Part shown: one piece after another, positions 56,444 through 64,000 of the stretch | Position numbering within the stretch: the first letter of the stretch is position 1 | How the letters are laid out: every line of letters starts with the position of its first letter | From: Rhizobacter koreensis | GTDB taxonomy: Bacteria > Pseudomonadota > Gammaproteobacteria > Burkholderiales > Burkholderiaceae_C | Direction: 5' to 3' | Assembly: GCF_013366375.1 (NCBI RefSeq) | Contig: NZ_JABWMJ010000001.1 | Span: forward strand, 62,001-126,000 | Length of the DNA stretch: 64,000 nucleotides | Position numbers and translations under genes: made by a program | The notes under the pieces: generated by a model | Database searches by the model: none | The model's input: only the letters and a program-made list of their open reading frames with translations | Told to the model about the DNA's origin: nothing

Positions 56444-57871
56444 TCAGCGGCCCCAGGCCTCGATCTCGACGATCCGCGCGTACGAGAACGGCGCGTTCGT
56501 CACGACGACCCGCACGCGGTCGGTCGTGAACGGCGCGAACGTCACGCTCCGCTTGACGAGGTTGTTGCCGGCGACGCTGCCGAGCGTCACCCACGCCGCG
56601 CCGTTCCAGCCCTGCACGCTGAAGTCGGTGACGCCGTACTGGCTGAAGGTGAGGCTGTCGCCGGGTTCGCCCGCGCGGGTCCAGTCGTCCTGCAGGGTCA
56701 CCACGACGACCCGCTCGATCGTGCGCGTGGCGCCGAACGCGATCTCGACCGAATCGGGGAAGGCGTCCGCCGTCGCGTCGTTCCAGCCGCCGCCGAAGCC
56801 CCAGGTCGCGCCGACGCGATCGCCGTCGTTGACGGCGGCGACCGGAAAGGCGCTGCTGTAGGTGCTCGACGCCGACGCGGTGGCACCCTGGCTGGCGGCC
56901 GCGACGTTGAACGCTGCCGCACTCGCCGCGCCGTAGGCTTCGATCTCGACGATGCGCGAGTAGTCGGCGAGCGCTCCCGTGACGTTGACGCGGACCCGGT
57001 CGGTCGTGAACGCAGGGAACGTGACGGTTCGCTTGACGAGGTTGTTGCGGTTCACGCTCGCCAGCGTGACCCACGCGGTTCCGTTCCAGCCCTCGATCGT
57101 GAAGTCGGTGACACCGTAGGCGGTGAACGTCGTGGCGTCGCTGGGCTCCACCGGATTCGCGTAATCGTCCTGGAGCGTGTAGACGACCACGCGATCGATC
57201 GACTTCTGGCCGTTGAAGATGACTTGGACCGAGTCCGGGAAGGCGCCCGATGTCGCGTCGTTCCAGCCGCCCCCCGCGATCCAGCCGGAACCGGTGCGAT
57301 CGCCGTTGTTCACCGCGCTGACCGGAAAGCGCGCGTCGTACGTGCTCGACGCCGACGCCGTGGCGCCCGATCCAGCGAAGGCCACGTTGGTCGCTGCACC
57401 CGTCGCGTCGGCGCCGAATGCTTCCACCTCGACGATGCGCGCGTAGCCCTGCAGTGCGCGTGTGACCACGACGCGAATGCGATCCGTCGCGTAACCCTGG
57501 AATTCCACGCTCCGCTTGATCCGGTTATTCCCGGCCACGGTGGCCAGTTCCACCCACGCCGAGCCGCTCCAGCCCTCGACCCGGAAGTCGGTGATGCCGT
57601 ACGCGCTGAACGTCATGGCGTCGGTCGGTTCGACCGGACTGGCGTAATCGTCCTGCAGCGTGTAGACGACGACGCGATCGACCAGCTTGGTGCTCGGGAA
57701 CGTGACCTGCACCCAGTCCGGGAACACGTCCGACGTCGCGTCGTTCCAGCCGCCCCCCGCGATCCAGCCGGCCCCCGTGCGATCGCCGTTGTTGATCGCG
57801 GCGACGGGAAAGCGCTCGTCGTACGTGCTCGAGGCCGAGGCCACCGCACCAGCGCTCGCCGCCGCGATGTT
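56444..57871 (-). repeat. Three tandem ~480-bp coding repeats
   Basis: Units at 57871-57389 (483 bp), 57388-56909 (480 bp) and 56908-56444 (465 bp) encode the discoidin-like domains. The first and second are more alike than the third at the DNA level; for example GTCGCGTCGTTCCAGCCGCC recurs at 56772, 57252 and 57735. Confidence 0.85.
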
Positions 57872-59032
57872 GTTGGCGACCGGCGGCGGCGGCCCCGCGA
57901 GCCGCTGCACGGTGCCGCCGAGGCCGACGACGTAGATCTCGCCGGCTTCGTCCTCGCCGAACGACGAGATGTTGAGCGAGGTGTCGAGCAGGCGACCGGC
58001 GACGCCGTTCTGCAGCGCGAAGATCTCGCCGGTGCAGTAGTCGCCGAATATATAGGTGCCGGCCGGGAAGGTGCCCGCGCCGCCGCGGTAGCGATAGCCG
58101 CCGGTGACCGAGCACCGCCCGCCGGAATGGTCGTATTGCGCGACCGGCGGCACGTAGTTGGCCGCGACGCACGATGCCGGGCCGAGATTGGTGCAGGCGG
58201 TGCCCTCGAACACGCGCCAGCCGTAGTTGCCGCCGAGCGTGACGACGTCGATCTCCTCCAGCGCGCCCTGGCCGACGTCGCCGGCCCAGAGCTCGCCGGT
58301 GAGCCGGTCGAACGAGAAGCGGAACGGGTTGCGCAGGCCGACGGCGTAGATCTCGTCACGCCCCGGCGTCGCGCCGGCGTACGGGTTGCTCGGCGGCGAC
58401 GAGTAGCGCAGACCGCCCTCGGGCCGGTCGACATCGATGCGGAGGATCTTGCCGAGCAGCTCGTTGACGTTCTGCGCGCGGTTGCCCGGGTCGTTGGCCG
58501 AGCCGCCGTCACCGGTCGCGATGTAGAGCAGGCCATCGGGTCCGAACGCGATCATCCCGCCGTTGTGGTTTGAGAACGGCTGCGCGATGGTCAGGATCAC
58601 CTGCTCGGTCGCCGCGGTCGCGGCGGGATCCGCACCGACCCGGTACTCGGCGATCACCGTCGCGCCGTCGCCGGCACGCGTGTAGTTCACGAAGAAGCGC
58701 CCGTTGCTCGCGAACTGCGGGTGGAAGGCAAGGCCGAGAAGGCCCTGCTCGCCACCCGCGACGACCTTGCCCGCGATATCGAGGAACAGCGTCGTTGCGG
58801 ACGCACCCGGGGCCATCACGCGGATGCGGCCGCCGAGCTCGACGACGAAGAGCCGGTTGCTGCCGTCGCGGGCGTTCGTCACGAGCACCGGGCTCGCGAG
58901 CCCCTGCAGCACGGGAACGAGGCGGAGGGTCGTTTGAGCACGGGCGGAGCGCGCGAGCAGCGAGCCGCAGATGGCGAGCAGCAGGGCCGCGAGGACGAGA
59001 GCGGCGCGACGCGGCGGGCGGGTGATCGTCAT
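56444..59032 (-). CDS. PQQ-type sugar dehydrogenase with three C-terminal discoidin-like repeats
   Basis: 862 aa, secreted (signal [20 protein letters not shown]). Residues about 33-385 form a glucose/sorbosone dehydrogenase beta-propeller: [40 protein letters not shown] (last Gly of TGDGG follows), [10 protein letters not shown] and [11 protein letters not shown]. These match PQQ-dependent soluble aldose dehydrogenases. The rest is three tandem units (388-548, 549-708, 709-862) with shared [15 protein letters not shown] and RIVE(I/V)EA(F/W)G motifs, like F5/8-type C domains that bind sugars or surfaces. GGAG lies before the ATG. The enzyme probably acts outside the cell, held on a polysaccharide by the repeats; that is inference. 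Confidence 0.9.
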   Translation of the reverse strand: MTITRPPRRAALVLAALLLAICGSLLARSARAQTTLRLVPVLQGLASPVLVTNARDGSNRLFVVELGGRIRVMAPGASATTLFLDIAGKVVAGGEQGLLGLAFHPQFASNGRFFVNYTRAGDGATVIAEYRVGADPAATAATEQVILTIAQPFSNHNGGMIAFGPDGLLYIATGDGGSANDPGNRAQNVNELLGKILRIDVDRPEGGLRYSSPPSNPYAGATPGRDEIYAVGLRNPFRFSFDRLTGELWAGDVGQGALEEIDVVTLGGNYGWRVFEGTACTNLGPASCVAANYVPPVAQYDHSGGRCSVTGGYRYRGGAGTFPAGTYIFGDYCTGEIFALQNGVAGRLLDTSLNISSFGEDEAGEIYVVGLGGTVQRLAGPPPPVANNIAAASAGAVASASSTYDERFPVAAINNGDRTGAGWIAGGGWNDATSDVFPDWVQVTFPSTKLVDRVVVYTLQDDYASPVEPTDAMTFSAYGITDFRVEGWSGSAWVELATVAGNNRIKRSVEFQGYATDRIRVVVTRALQGYARIVEVEAFGADATGAATNVAFAGSGATASASSTYDARFPVSAVNNGDRTGSGWIAGGGWNDATSGAFPDSVQVIFNGQKSIDRVVVYTLQDDYANPVEPSDATTFTAYGVTDFTIEGWNGTAWVTLASVNRNNLVKRTVTFPAFTTDRVRVNVTGALADYSRIVEIEAYGAASAAAFNVAAASQGATASASSTYSSAFPVAAVNDGDRVGATWGFGGGWNDATADAFPDSVEIAFGATRTIERVVVVTLQDDWTRAGEPGDSLTFSQYGVTDFSVQGWNGAAWVTLGSVAGNNLVKRSVTFAPFTTDRVRVVVTNAPFSYARIVEIEAWGR

Positions 59033-59100
59033 GGTCGAGGCTCCGGGAGAGGGGATGACAGGAGGGCCGCAGTGCCGCGGCCGCAGCGCGCATGAAGGCT

Positions 59101-59122
59101 GGCGTGACGCCCTCGTCACGCC
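59101..59122. promoter_or_regulatory. Perfect inverted repeat just downstream of a candidate promoter
   Basis: GGCGTGACG-CCCT-CGTCACGCC: 9-bp perfect arms with a 4-nt spacer, about 70 bp upstream of the PQQ dehydrogenase ATG. It directly follows the candidate -10 element on the minus strand, so it would be the first part of the transcript: either an operator or a 5' stem-loop. Confidence 0.45.
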
Positions 59123-59131
59123 GAGAGCCGG

Positions 59132-59137
59132 AGCCTA
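59132..59137 (-). promoter_or_regulatory. Candidate -10 element for the PQQ dehydrogenase gene
   Basis: TAGGCT on the minus strand would start transcription near 59125, giving a leader of about 90 nt. Confidence 0.3.
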
Positions 59138-59346
59138 GACAGCACCGCGCCGGCCGGCAACCCGGCGGCGGTGTGCCGCGGCAAGAGCGGTGCCCAGGTG
59201 TTGCGCGCGAGGCCAACCGACCCAGAGCTGCGTACCCGGCTGAGGCGGACCGCTCATGGCACCGGCCGCGCGAGCACTCTCGGCGCGCGCCGTATCCTCT
59301 GCGCCACCGCCAACCGCCGGGGCGCCAGCCCCCGAGGAGACATCCC

Positions 59347-60324
59347 ATGCGATTCGACATCAAGCGCCTCGTCGCGGCGGCTGCCGCCGCGCTCGCGGTG
59401 AGCGGCGCGAGCGCCGCCGACCCGTTCCCGACCAAGCCGGTGACGCTGTTCACCGCGTTCGCGCCGGGCAGCGGACCCGATGCGGTGCTGCGCCTGGTCG
59501 CCGACAAGCTCGGGCGCACCTGGAACCAGCGCGTGATCGTCGAGAACCGCCCGGGCGGCGGCGGCTTCATCGCCATCGACGCGGCGCGCCGCGCCGCGCC
59601 CGACGGCTACACGCTGCTGCAGCTGGACAGCGAGCACCTCGCGGCGCTGCCGCACCTTTACAAATCGCGAGGGTTCCAGACCCTGCAGACGTTCGAGCCG
59701 GTGGCGGCGCTGTTCCGCACGCCGTTCATGGTGGCGGTCGCGACGACGTCTCCGTGGAAGTCGATGCGCGACCTGATCGCGGCCGCGAAGTCCGAGCCCG
59801 GCAAGATCACGTACGGCTCCTGGGGCGTCGGCAGCCCGGGGCACCTGGGCGCCGAGCAGCTCGAGATGGCCAGCAGCATCGACATGCAGCACGTGCCGTA
59901 TCGCGAGGTTTCGCAGCTCTACACGTCCGTCGGCGCCGGCGACGTGGCGTGGAGCTTCGCGAGCATCCCGTCGAGCCAGGGCGCCTACAAGGCGGGAAAG
60001 CTGCGCTACATCGCGGTCGCGGCGCCACGCCGCATCCCGCAGATGCCGGACGTGCCGACGGTGTCGGAAGCCGGCGGCCCGGCCGGGCTCGACGTCAACT
60101 CGTTCGTGGTGCTGGTCGCGCCGCGCGGGATTCCGGCGGCGACCCGCGACAGGATCAACGCCGACGTGCAGAAGGCGCTCGCCGAGCCCGACGTGCGCGC
60201 CCGCTTCGACACCTTCGCGTTCGAGACGCTCACCTGGGCCGCGCCCGAGATCGAGCGTCAGGCCGAGGCGAAGTCGCGCACCTACGCCGAGCTGGTGCGG
60301 CGCAAGAACATCAGCCTCGAATAA
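59347..60324 (+). CDS. Bug-type tripartite tricarboxylate transporter receptor (2)
   Basis: 325 aa. Signal peptide (RLVAAAAAALAVSGASAADP) then the Bug fold: PVTLFTAFAPGSGPDAVL, VIVENRPGGGGFIAIDAARR, YGSWGVGSPGHLGAEQLEM, VLVAPRGIPAATRDRI. The ligand is unknown. GAGGAGA lies about 6 nt before the ATG. It is convergent with a third Bug gene, separated by a long perfect hairpin. Confidence 0.93.
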   Translation: MRFDIKRLVAAAAAALAVSGASAADPFPTKPVTLFTAFAPGSGPDAVLRLVADKLGRTWNQRVIVENRPGGGGFIAIDAARRAAPDGYTLLQLDSEHLAALPHLYKSRGFQTLQTFEPVAALFRTPFMVAVATTSPWKSMRDLIAAAKSEPGKITYGSWGVGSPGHLGAEQLEMASSIDMQHVPYREVSQLYTSVGAGDVAWSFASIPSSQGAYKAGKLRYIAVAAPRRIPQMPDVPTVSEAGGPAGLDVNSFVVLVAPRGIPAATRDRINADVQKALAEPDVRARFDTFAFETLTWAAPEIERQAEAKSRTYAELVRRKNISLE

Positions 60325-60363
60325 GACAGCCGCGAGGGAACCGCATCGCGCCGGCGCGGTTCG

Positions 60364-60390
60364 GGGCGTGTCGTCGACGACGACACGCCC
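60364..60390. terminator. Strong bidirectional terminator hairpin
   Basis: GGGCGTGTCGTC-GAC-GACGACACGCCC: a perfect 12-bp stem with a 3-nt loop in the gap between two convergent Bug genes. It has no U tract on either side, yet it is the strongest hairpin I see in the window. Confidence 0.7.
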
Positions 60391-60493
60391 AGGGCCTGCC
60401 GGCCGGCCGAGCCCGCGTCGGCGGCCGGCACTGCGCTGCGAGCGCGCGGCGCCACCGGCCCGGCGGCGCTTCGTGTTCAGGCGGGGCGCGCGA

Positions 60494-61471
60494 TCACTCG
60501 GCCGAGAGGCCGCGCTCCTTGATCAGACGGTGCCAGAACGCGTTCTCGCGCTGCAGGAACGCGGCCAGCGCAGGGCCGTCCGACGGCGTGACCTCGAGAC
60601 CGAAGTCCTCGAGCTTGGGCTTCACGTCGGGCGCGTTGATCGCGCGGTTCAGCTCGGCGGTGAGACGCGTCACGACCTCGGCCGGCGTGCCCTTCGGCAC
60701 GAAAAGCGCCTGCCAGGCGGTGACGTCGAAGTCGGTGATGCCGACCTCGTGCAGCGTCGGCACGTCCGGCAGCGCGGCGATGCGCTGCTTCGACATCACG
60801 GCGAGCGCCTTCACGCGCCCGCCGCGGATCTGCGGCAGCCCGGCAGCGGTGTCGAGCACGATCATCGGCACCTGGCCGCCGATCACGTCCTGCACCGCCG
60901 GCGCGGTGCCGCGGTACGGGACGTGGACGACGAAGCTCTTGGTGCGGTCCTTGAGCAGCTCCATCGCGAGGTGGTGCGGGCTGCCGATGCCCGGCGACGC
61001 GTAGCTGTACTTGCCGGGGTTGCGGCCGACCTCGTCGAGCAGCTGGCGGATGCTGGTGAAGCCGCTCTGCGGGTTGACGGCCACGATGAGCGGGAAGCGC
61101 GCCATGAAGCCCACCGGCACGAAGTCGGCCGGGTCGTATGGCAGCTTCTTGTACATGGCGCTGTGGAACACCATCGCGCCGTTGTCGCCGGTGACGATGG
61201 TGTAGCCGTCCGGCGCCGCCTTGGCGGCGTTGTCGGTGCCGATGATCCCCGCCGCCCCGGGCCGGTTGTCGATGACGATGGTCTGACCGAGCTGGCGGCC
61301 CATCGCCGGCGCGAGCTGGCGCGCCAGGAAGTCGGAGCCGCCGCCCGCCGGATACGCCACCACCCAGCGGATCGGCTTGGCCGGCCAGGTCTGTGCCAGC
61401 GCCGGAAAAGCGGCGGCGAGCGTCGATGCGGCAGCGAGCAGGGTGCGCCGGCGCGCGGGACAGAACCTCAT
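60494..61471 (-). CDS. Bug-type tripartite tricarboxylate transporter receptor (3)
   Basis: 325 aa. A signal peptide with a twin-Arg-containing start (ARRRTLLAAASTLAAAFPAL) precedes WPAKPIRWVVAYPAGGGSDF, IVIDNRPGAAGIIGTDNAAK, YASPGIGSPHHLAMELLKD and LFVPKGTPAEVVTRLTAEL. The RRRTLLAA stretch might be a Tat signal, as seen in some Bug proteins. ATG 61471 is preferred over ATG 61516, which would put extra residues before the signal. No membrane transporter genes are adjacent. Confidence 0.93.
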   Translation of the reverse strand: MRFCPARRRTLLAAASTLAAAFPALAQTWPAKPIRWVVAYPAGGGSDFLARQLAPAMGRQLGQTIVIDNRPGAAGIIGTDNAAKAAPDGYTIVTGDNGAMVFHSAMYKKLPYDPADFVPVGFMARFPLIVAVNPQSGFTSIRQLLDEVGRNPGKYSYASPGIGSPHHLAMELLKDRTKSFVVHVPYRGTAPAVQDVIGGQVPMIVLDTAAGLPQIRGGRVKALAVMSKQRIAALPDVPTLHEVGITDFDVTAWQALFVPKGTPAEVVTRLTAELNRAINAPDVKPKLEDFGLEVTPSDGPALAAFLQRENAFWHRLIKERGLSAE

Positions 61472-61613
61472 GGAGAGCCTCGGGTGCGGATGAAAGGCGC
61501 GCATCTTAGACGCGCCGCCCAGCGGCAGAGCGGACCGCGCGCGGCCTTCCGTCGGATCGTCGAGACAGCTCGCAGCCCCCAAGCCCGCTCGGCTCGGTGC
61601 GCCTCGCGCGCGC

Positions 61614-63041
61614 TCAGCGCAGCAGCTGCAGCACCTGCTGGGGCAGCTGGTTGGCCTGGGTGAGCATCGCCGTGCCGGCAGCCTGCAGCACCTGCGCGCG
61701 CGAGAGGTTCGCCGTCTCCAGCGCGAAATCGGCGTCCTGCACCCGGCCGCGCGACGCGACGAGGTTCTGCTCGGCGGTGCCGAGGCTGCGGACGGTCGAC
61801 TCGAAGCGGTTCTGGGCGGCACCGAGCGCGGCTCGGCTGGCGTCGACCTTCCTGAGCGCACGGTCGATGCTCGCGAGCGCATCGTTGGCACCGTCGACGG
61901 TCGAGACGTCGACCTTCGACAGCGGCGTTCCGGTGCTCGACGTCATCGGGATCATCCACACCCCGCCGCCGAGGTGCAGCACGCCGAGCCACCCCGGGCT
62001 GGCGGTCGGCGCTTCGTAGTCGATGTTGATGGTCCCGGCAGTGCTGCCGGTCGCCGCGAGGCCGAAGTCGGCGACGCTCGATCCGGTGAAGCTGCCCGGC
62101 ACGTAGCCGGTGACGATGTTGCGGCCGTCGGCGGCGCTCAGGCTGATGCCGCTTCCGGTGTCGCTCGCGGTCACGCCGGTCGCGGTGCTCGCGGCGTTGA
62201 TCGCCGCGACCGCGCCGCTCCGGTTGGCGGAGAGTCCGGCAGCGTCAGCGCTGCCGGCGAGCGCAATGGGCACCCCGTTGATCGTGAACGTGGCCGTGCC
62301 GGCGGCCGACGCACCGCTGCTCGAAACGCCCGCCGCCACCGTGGTCGCGTTCGCCGTCACCGCCAGACCGCGCACCCCCAGCGTGTTGACGCTGGCTGCG
62401 ACGGCCTTGGCGTCGTACTCCCGCGGCCCGGCGTGCAACAGGACGTTCTCCGCGTAGACGTAGAGCGACTGGGCCGGGTTGCCGGCCGGCCCCACGGCCT
62501 GGTTCTTCAGCGCGAGGCCCTCGTAGGTGCCGAGCGCGCCGGCACGCAGATTCGCGAGGCCCTGCACCGCGATCGTCTCCTTCGCGTTGGCGCCGATCTG
62601 GAAGCTCTGCCCCGCGAAGCTGCCGTCGAGAATGCGCGTGCCGTTGAAGGTGGTCTGCGTGGCGACCCGGTCGATCTCGCCGACGAGCTCGGCGACCTCG
62701 CGCTGCAGCGCGGCGCGGTCGGTGCTCGAGTGGGTGCCGTTGGCGGCCTGCACCGCGAGCTCGCGCACGCGCTGCAGATTGCCGCTCACCGACGCGAGCG
62801 CGCCGTCGGCGGTCTGCAGCAGCGAGATCGCGTCGTTGGCGTTGCGCGCCGCCTGGCCGATGCCGCGTGCCTGCGCAGTCAGCCGCTCGGCGATCGCGAG
62901 TCCGGCCGCGTCGTCCTTGGCACCGTTGATGCGCAAGCCCGTCGAGAGCCGCTCGATCGAGGCGGCGAGCGTCGCCTGGGTGCGCTCGGTGGAAAGACGC
63001 GCGCCCAGCGAGGCCGGGTTGGCGTTGAGGATCGACGGCAT
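61614..63041 (-). CDS. fliC: Flagellin
   Basis: 475 aa. The conserved D0/D1 N-terminus ([20 protein letters not shown] and [20 protein letters not shown]) and C-terminus ([20 protein letters not shown], then [20 protein letters not shown]) flank a variable middle (about 170-390) that is Ala/Gly/Ser/Thr-rich with [11 protein letters not shown] repeats typical of flagellin surface domains. It is exported by the flagellar type III apparatus. It has a sigma-28 promoter but no other flagellar gene in the window, so it may be an extra flagellin. Confidence 0.95.
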   Translation of the reverse strand: MPSILNANPASLGARLSTERTQATLAASIERLSTGLRINGAKDDAAGLAIAERLTAQARGIGQAARNANDAISLLQTADGALASVSGNLQRVRELAVQAANGTHSSTDRAALQREVAELVGEIDRVATQTTFNGTRILDGSFAGQSFQIGANAKETIAVQGLANLRAGALGTYEGLALKNQAVGPAGNPAQSLYVYAENVLLHAGPREYDAKAVAASVNTLGVRGLAVTANATTVAAGVSSSGASAAGTATFTINGVPIALAGSADAAGLSANRSGAVAAINAASTATGVTASDTGSGISLSAADGRNIVTGYVPGSFTGSSVADFGLAATGSTAGTINIDYEAPTASPGWLGVLHLGGGVWMIPMTSSTGTPLSKVDVSTVDGANDALASIDRALRKVDASRAALGAAQNRFESTVRSLGTAEQNLVASRGRVQDADFALETANLSRAQVLQAAGTAMLTQANQLPQQVLQLLR

Positions 63042-63100
63042 TGGACGGGATCGGGACGGAAGCGCTCGGGAACGACGCGGGCCGAAGCGGCGTCGCCGCC

Positions 63101-63127
63101 TTATCGGCTGCGCCGGCGGGAACCTGA
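63101..63127 (-). promoter_or_regulatory. Sigma-28 (FliA) promoter of the flagellin gene
   Basis: On the minus strand TCAGGTTC, 11 nt, then GCCGATAA. The -10 part is an exact match to the FliA consensus and the spacing is exact; the -35 part matches TAAAGTTT at 5 of 8 positions. It gives a leader of about 50 nt. Confidence 0.85.
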
Positions 63128-63274
63128 GCGCGGCGCGAGCGCGTCGTCCCACCGCGCCGCTGGCGCCGTCGCGCGTGAGGCGTCGCATGCGGCGCGCGGC
63201 TCGCCACGCGCGGCAGCGTGCAGCGCTGCCGACAATGCGGTCGACGCGCAGGCTCGCTGCGCGATGGAGCCCGC

Positions 63275-64000
63275 ATGCGCATCGGCGTCGACCTCGGCGG
63301 CACCAAGATCGAAGCGATCGCGCTCGGCGGCGCCGGCGAGACGCTGTGGCGCCGGCGCGTCGCGACGCCCGCAGGCGACTATGCCGCGACGCTGCGCACG
63401 ATCGCCGCCCTCGTCGGCGCCATCGAGCGCGAGCTCGGCTCGCGCGGCAGCGTCGGCGTGGGCATCCCCGGCGCGCTCTCTCGCGTGACCGGGCGCGTGA
63501 AGAACGCCAACTCGACGCACCTCAACGATCGCGCCCTCGGCGACGACCTGGCGCGCATGCTGGCGCGACCGGTGCGCGTCGAGAACGACGCCAACTGCTT
63601 CGCGCTGTCGGAGGCGAGCGATGGCGCCGCGGCCGGCGCGCGCGTGGTCTTCGGCGTCATCCTCGGGACCGGCGTCGGCGGCGGCCTCGTCGTCGACGGC
63701 ACGCCGTGGACCGGCGCCGACGCGATCGCCGGCGAGTGGGGCCACAACGAGATGCCGGCGCGGGTCGAAGCGGGCCTGCCGGACACCACGTGCTGGTGCG
63801 GCCGCGTGCGCTGCATCGAGACCTACGTCTCGGGACCGGGGCTCGCGACCGACCACGCGCGCCGCACGGGCGAGCACCTGGACGCCGCGGCGATCGCCGC
63901 TCAGGCCGCCGCCGGCGACGCCGCGGCGCGGGCGACGCTGGAACGCTTCCACGAGCGTCTCGCCGGCGCGCTCGGGGGCGTGATCAACGTCGTCGACCCG
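63275..64000 (+). CDS. ROK-family sugar kinase, 5' part
   Basis: 242 residues are visible; the gene runs off the right edge. N-terminal phosphate motif [16 protein letters not shown]; catalytic Asp105 in [25 protein letters not shown]; and a zinc site of His157 (GHNEM) with Cys173, Cys175 and Cys180 (CWCGRVRC), followed by [10 protein letters not shown]. These are ROK fructokinase/glucokinase/N-acetylglucosamine kinase features. It phosphorylates a hexose in the cytoplasm; which one is unclear. The last residues in the window are [14 protein letters not shown] about 40 nt upstream may be a -10 element. Confidence 0.93.
   Translation, partial: MRIGVDLGGTKIEAIALGGAGETLWRRRVATPAGDYAATLRTIAALVGAIERELGSRGSVGVGIPGALSRVTGRVKNANSTHLNDRALGDDLARMLARPVRVENDANCFALSEASDGAAAGARVVFGVILGTGVGGGLVVDGTPWTGADAIAGEWGHNEMPARVEAGLPDTTCWCGRVRCIETYVSGPGLATDHARRTGEHLDAAAIAAQAAAGDAAARATLERFHERLAGALGGVINVVDP

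Larger units (their letters stand above)
59033..59346. other. Divergent intergenic region PQQ dehydrogenase / Bug receptor 2
   Basis: 314 bp with no gene. It holds the inverted repeat and -10 element described separately at 59101-59137. The right part, towards the Bug gene, shows only its GAGGAGA ribosome binding site. Confidence 0.5.

Overview
The window is very GC-rich chromosomal DNA of a betaproteobacterium, most likely Burkholderiales. The markers are a DUF3567 gene next to a methionine synthase split in two, a PhaM-type PHA granule protein, three Bug-type solute receptors, a GlcDEF glycolate oxidase, and an S-adenosylhomocysteine (SAH) riboswitch. No insertion sequence, phage, CRISPR array, rRNA or tRNA was seen. 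Gene order looks like ordinary core/accessory chromosome.

Layout. 1-5500: the end of comM, then metH in two pieces on the minus strand with an SAH riboswitch between them, then DUF3567. 5690-10440: a DUF3108 protein, a degenerate FAH-family protein coupled to a membrane aspartic protease, a TraB/GumN protein and PhaM. 10749-14656: glcDEF. 14776-17660: a secreted protein, an SDR, an NTF2-like protein and an MmyB-like regulator, with two copies of one palindrome as likely operators. 17978-26749: an aldehyde dehydrogenase divergent from a dipeptide-type ABC transporter operon that ends in an amidase; the two permease genes have start anomalies. 26816-31451: a beta-propeller protein with its regulator, then a GGDEF-EAL protein coupled to a GST. 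31866-45912: Ku with a large low-complexity insert, an ABC exporter, a DauA-like oxidase, an FkbM methyltransferase, DUF808, small proteins, lipid kinase plus PAP2 phosphatase, a BLUF photoreceptor, and divergent glpK/glpD. 46086-48256: a lemA-TPM-TPM operon. 48363-53456: the most unusual locus, in which a VIT/vWA protein with a PEP-CTERM-like tail sits with its own exosortase (fused to an EpsI-like domain) and a GT51-like transglycosylase. 53600-61471: N-formylglutamate amidohydrolase, an active-looking FAH hydrolase, three Bug receptors, and a PQQ-type sugar dehydrogenase with three tandem discoidin-like repeats. 61614-64000: a flagellin under a sigma-28 promoter and the start of a ROK kinase.

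Cross-cutting patterns. At least eight genes have a TANNNT hexamer 6-8 nt before the start codon and no Shine-Dalgarno sequence, which suggests leaderless transcripts. Ku and GlpD both carry Ala/Gly/Pro-rich inserts in loops of conserved enzymes. Several tail-to-tail gene ends carry perfect GC hairpins without a U tract.
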